The position numbers and the translations under genes were made by a program. DNA of 64,000 bases from Balaenoptera acutorostrata (lineage: Eukaryota > Chordata > Mammalia > Artiodactyla > Balaenopteridae): contig NC_080073.1 of the NCBI RefSeq assembly GCF_949987535.1, forward strand, positions 90,807,344 to 90,871,343. Reading direction: 5' to 3'. Each line of letters starts with the position of its first letter. The first letter of the stretch is position 1. Shown piece after piece: positions 12,513 to 21,451 of this stretch. Under the pieces are notes generated by a model. That model had not been told where the DNA came from, ran no database searches, and saw only the letters and a list, made by a program, of their open reading frames with translations.

Positions 12513-12565
12513 AAACTAGGAGACCAACTTCACCTCAAGAGAAGGTGAAGCTGGTCTCCTAGTTT
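12513..12565. repeat. Near-perfect 23-bp inverted repeat (hairpin)
   Basis: The left arm (12513-12535, starting aaactaggagacc) and right arm (12543-12565, ending ggtctcctagttt) are reverse complements except at one position, with a 7-base spacer (12536-12542). In a minus-strand transcript the single mismatch becomes a G-U pair, giving an unbroken 23-bp stem. Outside the stem only a short 4-bp pairing (12504-12507 with 12566-12569) can be added, across a bulge. The origin is unknown: an orphan foldback, a template-switch product, or a small-RNA precursor. Confidence 0.9.
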
Positions 12566-12688
12566 GATGCCAGGAACCAATCTAGGAAAGCCTGCTGTTT
12601 CCCCAACCCAGGCGGGGAGTCAAATAGGATTCACTGAACTCCACTTTAGATGAAGGGAAAACAAACAAATAGTAGCTAAGGAGAAGGC

Positions 12689-12705
12689 GGGGGCGGGGGG
12701 GGGGG
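12689..12705 (+). other. G-run, possible G-quadruplex
   Basis: Five Gs, one C, then eleven consecutive Gs, with further GG and GGG at 12709-12714. This is compatible with an intramolecular G-quadruplex on the plus strand. It is not within a CpG-rich context. Confidence 0.75.
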
Positions 12706-13365
12706 TGTTGGAGGGAGAAGAACCCTGGAAATTTTTATGAATTTGAATTAAACAATAATAATAACAATAAAATTACCCAATAGTTTCCTGGTAAAAATCA
12801 AGAGCACAAACAGGGGCTTCTTCATACACTTTCACTCAAAACCAAATGGCAGTGGGTCATGAGAACATCAGTCACCATGCGGCAGAAAAACACAAGAACT
12901 ACCAAACTATTGGGTGGTCCTTCTCAGAGGAAAGTTGTCAGATCCATCTGACTTTGATCTCTCATTCACAGAAATGCCTGGAGAAACTTCTCCACCCCAT
13001 AAAAATAATAAATCTCAGAAGCCACACACTCTGCATGCCAGAAATCACCTCTGGTGAGAAATCCTCCTTTCCAATGTGCTAGGCACACATTAACTGTTAA
13101 AATGCTGGACTAGACACATTACAGTGAAATCCCAAAGAAATAAGTCTGCATCACAAATCTCAGGTGTCGGGGAAGAAATAGGAAGAAGAAGAGAGAAGTA
13201 AAGTCTTATTATTTCCTGCGTCAGGAAGGTTTTATTGACAGCAATCCTGTAGGGAAACTGTTAAGCATTAATAGGAATTTAATACCGAGAAATCAAATAT
13301 GACAATGTCTATCCTGGTCTAAAAACAAAACAGAAAGAGCATAAATAATAAGATGAAAACCTTAC

Positions 13366-13443
13366 TTGTATCACATTTTTCTAATTCTTGGTAAAACTCA
13401 TGAACAAAGGCATTTTGGGTGACCTTGCCCACATCAAAGGTTA
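13366..13443 (-). other. Weak candidate 78-nt exon, minus strand
   Basis: On the minus strand a frame is open from about 13488 down to 13366 and includes TFDVGKVTQNAFVHEFYQEL. It ends at a donor-like CAA|GTAAGG (GT at 13365-13364). A possible acceptor AG lies at 13445-13444, with only a mediocre pyrimidine tract. The peptide is not recognised. A 78-nt open stretch is easily produced by chance, and donors of this strength are expected several times in 64 kb. Confidence 0.2.
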
Positions 13444-13597
13444 CTAATTCACATGCACATATCAAAATGAGGATGTGAACCAAACTACATTATTCTAGAG
13501 CCAAAAAAACCCAACTAAATAAATAGTCTCTTTACTCTCATCTAGTCCTTTGCAGAGTTATACAACTGGTTGGCATCTCTCTTGTCTAGAAGTAATA

Positions 13598-13828
13598 CAG
13601 AATAGAGCTTGGAACCAGAGAACTTGGACTTGATTCTTGGTTCCTCCTCTTGGTAGCTACTATTTGCCTGTGCCCAAACACTTTATCTTACTCAGTTTCA
13701 GTTTTCATCCATAAAATGGAGCTAATGAACAGTGCCTAATCACTGGTTATCTTGAAGATTAAATTAGATAATGCATATGAAGTGTCTGGCACATGACAAT
13801 CACTCTACAAAGGTTATTATTACCTTTT
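13598..13828 (+). repeat. MIR SINE
   Basis: Landmarks run in MIR order: 'aatagagcttggaaccaga', 'tcagttttcatccataaaatgg', 'gaagattaaattagataatgcat', 'gtctggcacatgacaatcactc', ending 'ggttattatta'. This is one of the more complete MIRs here. Confidence 0.85.
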
Positions 13829-13894
13829 ACTTTATTGGTAATAAACATTATTCCATATTTATATGTTAATAAATGTTGGTAAATATGAATACCT

Positions 13895-13985
13895 TAACCA
13901 ATGGCTTGCTGTGTCAGCTTGGGTAAGTCATTTAACCACTCTGAGCTTCAGCTTTCACATTTGTAAAATGGAGGTCATGCTAGTT
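13895..13985 (+). repeat. MIR core fragment
   Basis: 'cttgggtaagtcatttaacc', 'tgagcttcagctttcacatt' and 'tgtaaaatggagg' form the MIR core. It is a second, separate copy close behind the preceding MIR. Confidence 0.75.
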
Positions 13986-14057
13986 GTCAGGCCTACATTC
14001 CACAGATTTTCCACACCAAGGCAAGAGAAAGTTCATCAGCACAATTTCTGTACTGCA

Positions 14058-14486
14058 TGTTTATTAGTTTGCTAGGGTTGCCCTAACAAAGTACCACAAA
14101 CTGAGTGACTTAAACAACAGAAATTCCTATTCTGGAGGCTAGAGGATTAAGACCACGGTGTTGGCACAGTTGGTTCCTTAACAACAGCTGTAAAAAAGAG
14201 TCTGATGCCTGTCTCCTAGCCTCTCGTGGTTACTGGCAACTCTGGGGTTCCCTGGCAACACCCTGACAGCTGCCTTCATCTTCACACTGCATCCTCCCTA
14301 CGTGAGTGCCTGTCAACAAAATTTCCCCTTTTGATAAGGACACCAGTCATACTGGATTAAGGCCCATCTTAATGACTTTAACTTGATTAACTCTGTAACA
14401 ACACTACCACCAAATAAGGTGAGGTACTGGGGGTTAGGACTTCAACATATGAATCTGGGGGAGGGGGTGCGATTTCACCCATAACA
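14058..14486 (-). mobile_element. MLT1-like MaLR (ERVL) solo LTR, minus strand
   Basis: The plus strand reads 'ttattagtttgctagggttg', 'gagtgacttaaacaacagaa', 'tgataaggacaccagtcata', 'actgggggttaggacttcaa' and 'cccataaca'. This is the reverse complement of the MaLR LTR consensus, which ends ...ctaataca. No internal retroviral sequence adjoins it, so it is a solo LTR. It encodes no protein. No clear 5-bp target duplication remains. Confidence 0.82.
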
Positions 14487-14642
14487 CCATGCTCCAGCAA
14501 ATCAGGGGACACACAGAGCATTTGAAGGGGCACCTACATTTTATGTCCAAGAGATTTCTAACTCCTGGCTAGAATTCATCTGGTCCCCAAGCTACAAGTT
14601 CAAACAGCTGCTTCTACAGCACAGATCTATTTTCTCCAAAGG

Positions 14643-14765
14643 TAGGACTGCCAGATAAAACACCAAGTTAAATTTGAATTTGAGATAAACAATGAATAAT
14701 TTCTAGTATAAGTATGTCCCATGAGTGTCCTGTATTTTTATTTGCTAAAGCTGGCAACCTACCCA
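14643..14765. repeat. Short palindromic MER-type repeat (probable DNA transposon)
   Basis: The block 'ggactgccagataaaacacc' ... 'tttttatttgctaaagctggcaacc' has roughly inverted ends and the internal 'agtataagtatgtccc' seen in many dispersed mammalian copies. I could not settle the family name from memory. Confidence 0.55.
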
Positions 14766-14799
14766 TGGATGGATTTGCTAATGCATTGCCACACTGAGC

Positions 14800-14985
14800 T
14801 CATCTCTCAAGGTCAGGCAGCACTACCTAAACCATAAGAATCACCTGAGGTACTTGTTATACACACAATTTCCCAGGTTCCACCCAGACTCACAGAATCA
14901 GACCCTCCATGGGAAGAGTCTGGAAAACCAGAGGCTTAACCAGTAGCCAAGATGATTCTTATCAAAGACATTTGGGCAACAATGG
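14800..14985 (+). mobile_element. MER5-type (hAT-Charlie) element
   Basis: 'aagaatcacctgaggtacttgttata', 'tttcccaggttccacccaga', 'cacagaatcagaccctcca' and 'tgattcttatcaaagacattt' follow the MER5 pattern. Short, non-autonomous and ancient; its terminal inverted repeats are eroded. Confidence 0.72.
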
Positions 14986-15157
14986 GCTAGATGAGGACAG
15001 AGAACAGTCGAAGAGCTGTTAGTATAAGAACTACGAGGAGGAATGATAAAGTGAAAACAACATCCAGAAATAAACAGCTGGGAATGACAAACATTGTTCT
15101 AATTTAGAACATGAGAATGGAGGAAACAGGACTATCTGATAACCACAAACAGTTAAT

Positions 15158-15440
15158 GCTTACCTTCTGGGGAGCGGGGAGTAGGTGTGATGACTGTGTG
15201 AGTCACACTGCGCCCCACCGGGCTGACTCCACCAGGTTGAAGTTGCTAAACTCAGGCTGCCCCACCACCAAGTCCACCCCCCACCACTAAGTCCACCCCC
15301 CCCCCGCCCCCGCGGAAACGAGCACCTGCGGCTCTGCCCCTCCTGGCACTGCAGCTTTGCTCTGCCTGAGGCCGGCCCGGAGCATGTTCTCACTGCCTCC
15401 GGAATCTCAACCTCCCTCGCCCGGGGACATCATCTTTCTC
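15158..15440 (-). promoter_or_regulatory. Small GC/CpG-rich island with minus-strand splice donor
   Basis: This stretch stands out from AT-rich surroundings, with about a dozen CpGs in 280 bp and C-runs at 15296-15305 and 15307-15311, which are G-runs on the minus strand. Reading minus, the island ends at CCCAGAAG|GTAAGC (last exon base 15164, GT at 15163-15162), a strong donor consensus. Such a layout fits an alternative first exon plus promoter transcribed leftward, but no TATA box or initiator was identified and the 77-codon minus frame (15160-15393) is not recognised. It could be an isolated GC-rich patch. Confidence 0.35.
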
Positions 15441-16499
15441 CCTGTACATGGAGACTCTAAGGGCAGAACTGCACGTAGGTGGTGGGTGGTCTGGGTGCAG
15501 CTCAAAGTACTGACGTATGTTTCAAACACTGGAAGAAACAGAACAAAACCACCAGGGCAAGTACCATATTAAAATAAAATCTGTGTTTTAAGTTGATTTT
15601 CAATGAAGCACCTAAAGCATTTAGATAAATCTCATTGACTGCATATGCAATAATAGTCTAGATATGACCAGTGGCCATTTTAAGCAAAGTATCATTGGTT
15701 TACAAGACTAAATTATAGTGAATGAGTCAAGACTTGTTGGATGAATTCTAAGAGGTGCTGAACTATGATATATTCTTTGGAAAATCTGACTCACTTTTGG
15801 TCCCTTCATCAATTCTGATTACCTAACTCCAATTTTCTTCTTGTACTAGATGTTTGGAAAGATTTCTGAGCTCTGTGCAATTTGAACTCTGTCCTAGGGA
15901 GGTTTAAATTCAACAAACGCATTATACATATCACGTCATACACACAAATCACAGAGATAAATGCACACATGTTTTTATCACATTACAGCTTTTTTTAGCT
16001 TTTGGATTTTAATTTACAGTGTTTTACCTTTTATTTAATATAGTTTTGTTTACTAGGAAAGGAGACAGCAACAACAAAGAGGAAACAACCAGAAAATTTG
16101 ACAATTCATTAGAACAGATCCAATGCCTAGTACTCCTTCACATACGTATATTGTAGCAACAAGACACACAGGATATATTCACAAAAATGAATAATTTTCT
16201 TATTAATGAAGCTAAACCAGTAATTTCACTGAAAATATAAGTGAAGATTCCTCTTAGAAAAATAACCAAGAAATAAGAGTATTTAAACTTTAATAAAAAT
16301 ATTCTGTCACATTACAATTGCTTGGAGACAGACTTCAATGGAATCAGACTTAATATGTAATGCAGAGAGTCTATTCATTAGAAGGTCATTACTTAGGATA
16401 AAAATGTTTACTATATAAGTTAACCTCTTGTCGACTGGAGGAAAATTTTCCCCTAAAGACATGGTAATATCTGAAGATTGTATAATGCTTCTTAGTTTC
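15441..16499. other. Unassigned AT-rich sequence
   Basis: No gene or repeat recognised. Composition falls back to AT-rich right after the GC-rich island. Confidence 0.5.
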
Positions 16500-16640
16500 C
16501 ACATACCTTATTTCTTTTAATCCCCATAAATAAAGAATGTAAAGATACAACAATTAAATATTTATGCCAAGTCACATAGCTGGTTTATAATACAGCTAGG
16601 ATTAAAATCTAGAGAGAGTCATGTCTGGTCCAGCGTGTCT
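16500..16640 (-). repeat. MIR/L2-type fragment, minus strand
   Basis: 'tttaatccccataaataaag', 'gccaagtcacatagctggtt' and 'acagctaggattaaaatcta' match the inverted MIR core ('aaggtcacacagctagtaag...'). Confidence 0.6.
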
Positions 16641-16950
16641 TTTCATTTGCCTACTAGTGAAGATTGAGGAAGGAATTCATTGTAATCATTCAATTAAATT
16701 TGTATTTATAATTCTTATATTAAATACAATATTTTTAATCAATGCTAAATATTTTCAAGTAATTATACTTAGGCCCATCTAAATCTGATAAACAGACAGT
16801 ACTCAATTCTTACTAAGCTGACCTTGCATATTCAAGATGTCATTTGTCTTCTAGTGAAAAATACATTAACATTTCTTTTATCGCCATTCGATAATTCTGG
16901 TATTTGAAGTGGCAGAGAAAATATGTCAACTTTCAGGAGCCCCATTACTC
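16641..16950. other. Unassigned AT-rich sequence
   Basis: No feature recognised. Confidence 0.5.
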
Positions 16951-16954
16951 AGAT

Positions 16955-17345
16955 TCCATCCTGTGATAGTTTGCTCCTTCCCTGTTCGGTCCTTGAGTTA
17001 AAGCTAAGCCCAAGGAGGAGCTCACGTGAGATTTGGAAGCAGAAGTGAGGCAGCAGCCGCTTCTCCCTGAATGAAGGTCACTGTGATTAGAAGTGCTGAC
17101 AAAAGACGCAGAAACGCTAGCAGGTTCCAGCTTCATCTCATTCTCCTCCCTTCTGTTTCTAGCAATTGCGTCCGAGCTGACCCTGTTGACCAGGAGCAGC
17201 CTGCAGCCCACTGCCAATCTCCAGCCCGGACCTGCGTCCCTCAGTTCCCGCCACACTGTGGAGGCCCCAGCTCCTGTAGTAAAGCCTTTATCCCATAACT
17301 CCCAGTGGTCCTGCTTCCCCTGATAGATCCTTAACTGATACACAT
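16955..17345. repeat. Probable unidentified old repeat
   Basis: A moderately GC-rich block ending 'cccctgatagatccttaactgatac', which has the look of an old LTR or transposon terminus. Frames are open on both strands (minus to 190 codons, plus to 76), but they mirror each other and contain no recognisable domain. I infer a repeat rather than a gene. Confidence 0.4.
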
Positions 17346-18835
17346 ACCTTCTAGACCACAGTGGTGAGAGAACTTGCCTAGGGCTGTTTTTTGTTTTCCT
17401 AATTACTATTTTTTCTTCATAGTCACTTTTGAGACTACAATTTCTAATCCTAAAAGGATTTATGTTTATCATGACAAAATAAAGCAAGCCCAACTCTGCC
17501 CTATGATATGACTGCACAGGGACTACAGAGTTTCATTTGTTCCTTAGGGGTGGTTATAAGCACTTCCAAATAAAACATTTGCTATTTAGAAGCAGCACCT
17601 TCATTACCAGAATCCTCTCTTCTTCTCAGTTACTATGTGCACTATATGGAAAATACAATCGTGACTGCGCAATCATACTAAAGCATACAGGAGCAGAAAA
17701 TCATCTCATCTTTTCCAATAAGTATATAAGGGCACTGTAAAAGTAGCAAAGCTAAAAGAGGGAACATCAAGATTGATCTCTGAAGACTTCTGAAGTGATG
17801 CATATTACGAATGCTCAATTATAATGTCTCAAAGGAACTCAGGCTGAGTAAAGTAATGAACATGCATTTACCAATTCCAGCAGCACTTTACTCAAGAACA
17901 CATCTCCAAAGAATGATGCTTGGGAAGATTAAAGGAGCTAGTGTTTCAAAGACTAACATCCTCAGAAAAGCTTTGATATCAAAATTAAGATATTCAGCAT
18001 TGAAGGGGGGTGTGTGTGTGTGTTAAGTGGAGAGAGAACAGGTGGGGTTAAGTTTGGTTGTTCAAATAGAAATTGGGCATAGCCTTTTGGTGAGTAGGAC
18101 TGGCAAAAGGATATATCAAAAATAATTTGGCTTTTCTATCTACAACTTCAAACTTGCCCATTTTCCCTCAAAAATGAGCAGCTTCCTATTACAGCTAAGT
18201 GCCATTCAGCCTATAGAATACAGTGACAGCCACAGTATAAGACAGAGGGATGACTCGTGGGCAAAGGTCCTAACATCACAACTGAGTGTATCACTACTTC
18301 CCTCAACTCCCAGGAGGGCTTTACCTCTATACACTCTTCATCTGTCATCCATGTGGACTGCCTAAATGACCTGCTGTCATCCCACTGCCAATGGCCATTC
18401 TTCCATTATTGCCTTTTGGATTGCATCTTCTTTTCTCTGCCTCCCTTTTTTTGTATCCCATACCTTTCAAATATTATCATTTCTTTTCACTCTATACTCC
18501 ATCTCTAAGAGGTTTATTTCATTAATAGCCATGGTTTTAAATGTAATCTGTATCAGCAATTCTTAAATTCAGATCTCCAGCTCAAACTCCTTCTTCTCAA
18601 ACTTCAGATATAGCTATGTATTCAACTACCTCCTTGATCATCCCCCTTTGACAATCACAGCTATTTAAAAATAACATGCCCAAACTGGACCTCCAGAGCT
18701 TCTCGGCCAAATACATGCCTCTTCCGGTCTTTCTCATTCAGTACATTAGACCTCATCCATAAACCTGGGAAATATTAACGCTCCCCCCGCCACTTACTCA
18801 TGCCTTAACATCTAATTTCTGTTTATTTAATCTAG
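17346..18835. other. Unassigned sequence with (GT)n
   Basis: No gene recognised. A (GT)n run lies at about 18009-18022. The C/T-rich block from 18280 to 18800 may be the upstream part of the old repeat at 18840-19130. Confidence 0.45.
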
Positions 18836-18839
18836 CCAA

Positions 18840-19130
18840 TTGTGTAGGCAAGCACATGTGTGTGTGTGTGCACACACACGCACACATCTTGAATCCGTCC
18901 CTTTCTTTCCATCTCCACTGCCATGACCCTAGGTCATACCACCAGGTGATTTCATCAAATAGCCTCTTATCTGGTCCCTCCACTTAAACTCTGGACCCCT
19001 TCTCTACACCGCAGCTACTGATCTTTTAGAAATGCAAATCAAATGATGTCACGCCACTGCCTCAAACCTTCTGATATGACTTCTTCCCATTTTTGTTCTT
19101 AAATAAAGTTCAAAACCCTTACTCTGGCCA
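18840..19130 (+). repeat. Abundant ancient mammalian repeat, family not named
   Basis: 'aatgcaaatcaaatgatgtcacgccactgcctcaaacctt' type sequence (19033-19072), followed by a degenerate 'aataaagttcaaaacccttac', is a widely dispersed mammalian motif. A related copy lies at 49290-49510. It holds an internal (TG)n(CA)n tract, described separately. Confidence 0.55.
18855..18886. repeat. Alternating (TG)n(CA)n purine-pyrimidine tract
   Basis: A TG run of about 7 units meets a CA run of about 8 units around 'gtgtgcacac'. The whole tract is strictly alternating and self-complementary, so it can form Z-DNA or a cruciform. Confidence 0.85.
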
Positions 19131-19132
19131 TT

Positions 19133-19380
19133 TATAAAGGCAAAACTAATCGATGTATTAGAACTCAGGAAAGGAGTTACTCTGGGTGGATGACTGGGGG
19201 ATAAGAAACTGCTTTCTGAGTTGATGGGAATGCCGTGTTTCTCAATCTGGGTGCTGGTTACATGTTATGTTTCTTGGTTTCAGTTTGTAAAAAATCAAAC
19301 TGTACACTTAAGATTTATACCATTTTTTGTATATATGTCACAACTGAATAGTGATATTAAACACTAATTCAAGAGAAAAA
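19133..19380 (+). mobile_element. Old L1 3' end
   Basis: 'gagttactctgggtggatga', 'ttgatgggaatgccgtgttt', 'tgctggttacatgttatgtt' and 'aaactgtacacttaagattt' are in the order of an L1M 3' UTR, ending near an A-rich tail. Confidence 0.7.
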
Positions 19381-20340
19381 AACAGACTCTGCAATAAAAG
19401 GTAAGAGTCACAAACAAAGACTCCATCTTTTTACCTGTACATCACCAAAAGGCCTACTTGACATTGCATCTGACTCTTAAACCATAGAACTCACACACTA
19501 GCTCCCCCCCGCACCTGCCTCCACACGGAGCAAGCATCAGTGAGGCTGTCATCTCTGAATTTCAAAAGCAACCTAAATGCTCACATTTTAATACCTGCGC
19601 TCCAATGGACAATACCTCGTCATGAATATGGAAGAGGACATGTCCCATTGATTTTCAGTACATGATTGCAGTTGAAACTATTATAGATTACACAAAACCC
19701 ACAGGACAATGATTTTCCGTATAATTTTAATATTTAACTTCCAGGGAAAAAGATCTACACAAATGATAAAATAGTCTATCACATGTTCATAAAAGATTTC
19801 CTTAAGGAATGAATGCTGCCTATTCTCTTACATTCTACAACCCATTACTTAGGCAGAGATGCTACAGTAGTATTTTGCAAAAGAGAGCTTGTGTTTTCCT
19901 CCTTTACCAAGAAATCCATTAGCAAAAGCAAGGTGAGTCCATGAAGAGAAAGTTGGAAATGACTCTAACCTACAGGCGCTGTTTAAAAGTGACATTTCTG
20001 AGAAGAGAGCAGATGTCTGGGATGGGAGGGACCCTCTTTAAATAAGCACACAGTTAATGACACTCAACCTCATCATTAAATTTAACAGCAACCTCTTCCC
20101 CTCAAATAGTCTATACGTGACGTGCCACCAGCAATGTCGGTTTACGGGGCTGGCACTTCCGTCTGCGCATTGCATCAGAGCACGGACCACCTTAAGTGAA
20201 AACATAAGAGGCCACATGACACTGCTGATTAGGACGTAAGCCTTGAGCATCTCACAATTTACCAAAGACGCGAAATCATCAGCACTAAAGTATATTACCA
20301 CAGCAGTCTGGAGACTATCTTTTAAATAACAGAAGATATC
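19381..20340. other. Unassigned sequence
   Basis: No gene or recognisable repeat. Short mirrored open frames at 20038-20301 lack recognisable similarity. Confidence 0.5.
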
Positions 20341-20354
20341 AAAACATTGTTTTC

Positions 20355-20592
20355 TTTCTTTTTTTTTTTTTTAAACAGCATTCTTTTTTTTTTTGATTTT
20401 TATTTTTTTATTATTTATTTATTTATTTGGTTGCACCGGGTCTTAGTTGCAGTAGGCGGGCTCCTTAGTCATGGCATGTGAACTCTTAGTAGTGGCACAC
20501 ATGTGGGATCTAGTTCCCTGACCAGGGATCGAACCCGGGTCCCCTGCATTGGGAGTGCGGAGTCTTATCCACTTCGCCACCAGGGAAGTCCC
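20355..20592 (-). mobile_element. CHR-related SINE, minus strand, with TSD
   Basis: The minus strand begins 'gggacttccctggtggcgaa'. The B box appears on the plus strand as gggatcgaacc at 20525-20535. The tail is the T-rich/(ATTT)n stretch at 20359-20430. It carries the 'actaagacccggtgcaacc' body of a different subfamily from the 'caactactgagcc' copies. A 14-bp duplication with one mismatch (aaaacattgttttc / aaaacactgttttc) lies at 20341-20354 and 20593-20606. Confidence 0.9.
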
Positions 20593-20606
20593 AAAACACT
20601 GTTTTC

Positions 20607-20985
20607 ATAACACCATTTTACCTACTTGTCTCGGAAAACAGCTTTAGTGTGATTCCATGTACATGCTTGCTTACCACTTTTTATGAGGGTTGGGCGACAC
20701 ACTCAATATCCCAAGGCAGCACGGGTGCCAAATCCTATACGGGTAAGGGAGGAGGCGCTGTTCAATCTCAAACTTCCTCTGAAGAAAAGTTACTGTGGGT
20801 AAAATTTAAGAACTAGAATATTGAGCAGGTCAAGTGTAAACCTTAAACTGTTCCCTAGTGTATTAGGAGCAGAGGGTCCAGGCACCATCTCTAGTCACCA
20901 AACACTTCATCAGTGCTTCAAGCTTACACGGCATGGTCATAAAAAGTAAATACTTGCATTACCTTGGTCGTATCTCTCAGGACCC
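20607..20985. other. Unassigned sequence
   Basis: No gene or repeat recognised. Confidence 0.5.
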
Positions 20986-20987
20986 CT

Positions 20988-21130
20988 TTGATTCAGTTTC
21001 CTCATCAATAAAATGTGGTTAGTAATGACAACTTCACAGGGTTATTGTAAGAATAAAAATGAAATTAATGATATGTGAATTGCTTAGCACAATACCTGGA
21101 GATATTATACGCCCAATAAATGGTTTTAAA
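20988..21130 (+). repeat. MIR SINE 3' part
   Basis: 'cagtttcctcatcaataaaatg', 'cacagggttattgtaagaataaa', 'gcttagcacaatacctggag' and 'cgcccaataaatgg' are the MIR core to 3' end, in order. Confidence 0.82.
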
Positions 21131-21239
21131 AAGCAGAATTGTTCTGCTAATAAGATTCATTGCAGCAGGAACAAGACACACTCTGCCCTGAAAATAACAT
21201 CCCATTAACAGGATGTAGTGTCATGTGGTAGCTAAAGAA

Positions 21240-21420
21240 TTGGAAGAGGAAGGATCCCAGGAGACTGTGTCTTGCTGTACTGAGTTCACTAGAACTAGTT
21301 ACATAATTATATAACATGGGCAAGTCACTTAGCCCCTCTTGCTCTCAATTTCCATACAAATAAAATGTGGAATTTAGTAAGATGATGTCCAAAGTACTCT
21401 TGGCACTAATATTTTGTATA
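21240..21420 (+). repeat. MIR fragment (diverged)
   Basis: 'catgggcaagtcacttagcccctcttgctctcaatttcc' type sequence at 21317-21355 resembles the MIR core. The flanks are too diverged for firm edges. Confidence 0.55.
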
Positions 21421-21451
21421 GAGGGAACCCTGGGAGCCATTAATCTTAGCA

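Larger units (their letters stand above)
12566..13597. other. Unassigned sequence with G-run and (AAT)n
   Basis: No proven gene. It contains a very G-rich tract (12689-12705), an AT-rich (AAT/AAC)n run at about 12748-12772, and a weak minus-strand exon candidate at 13366-13443 that is described separately. Confidence 0.45.

Noticed and set aside
14058..14486. Possible endogenous retrovirus with genes
   Set aside because: Only a solo MaLR-type LTR is present. No gag, pol or env-like frame adjoins it.
16945..17517. 190-codon minus-strand frame
   Set aside because: No recognisable domain, mirrored by open frames on the plus strand, and located in a block that looks like an old repeat terminus. 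No convincing splice or promoter signals.
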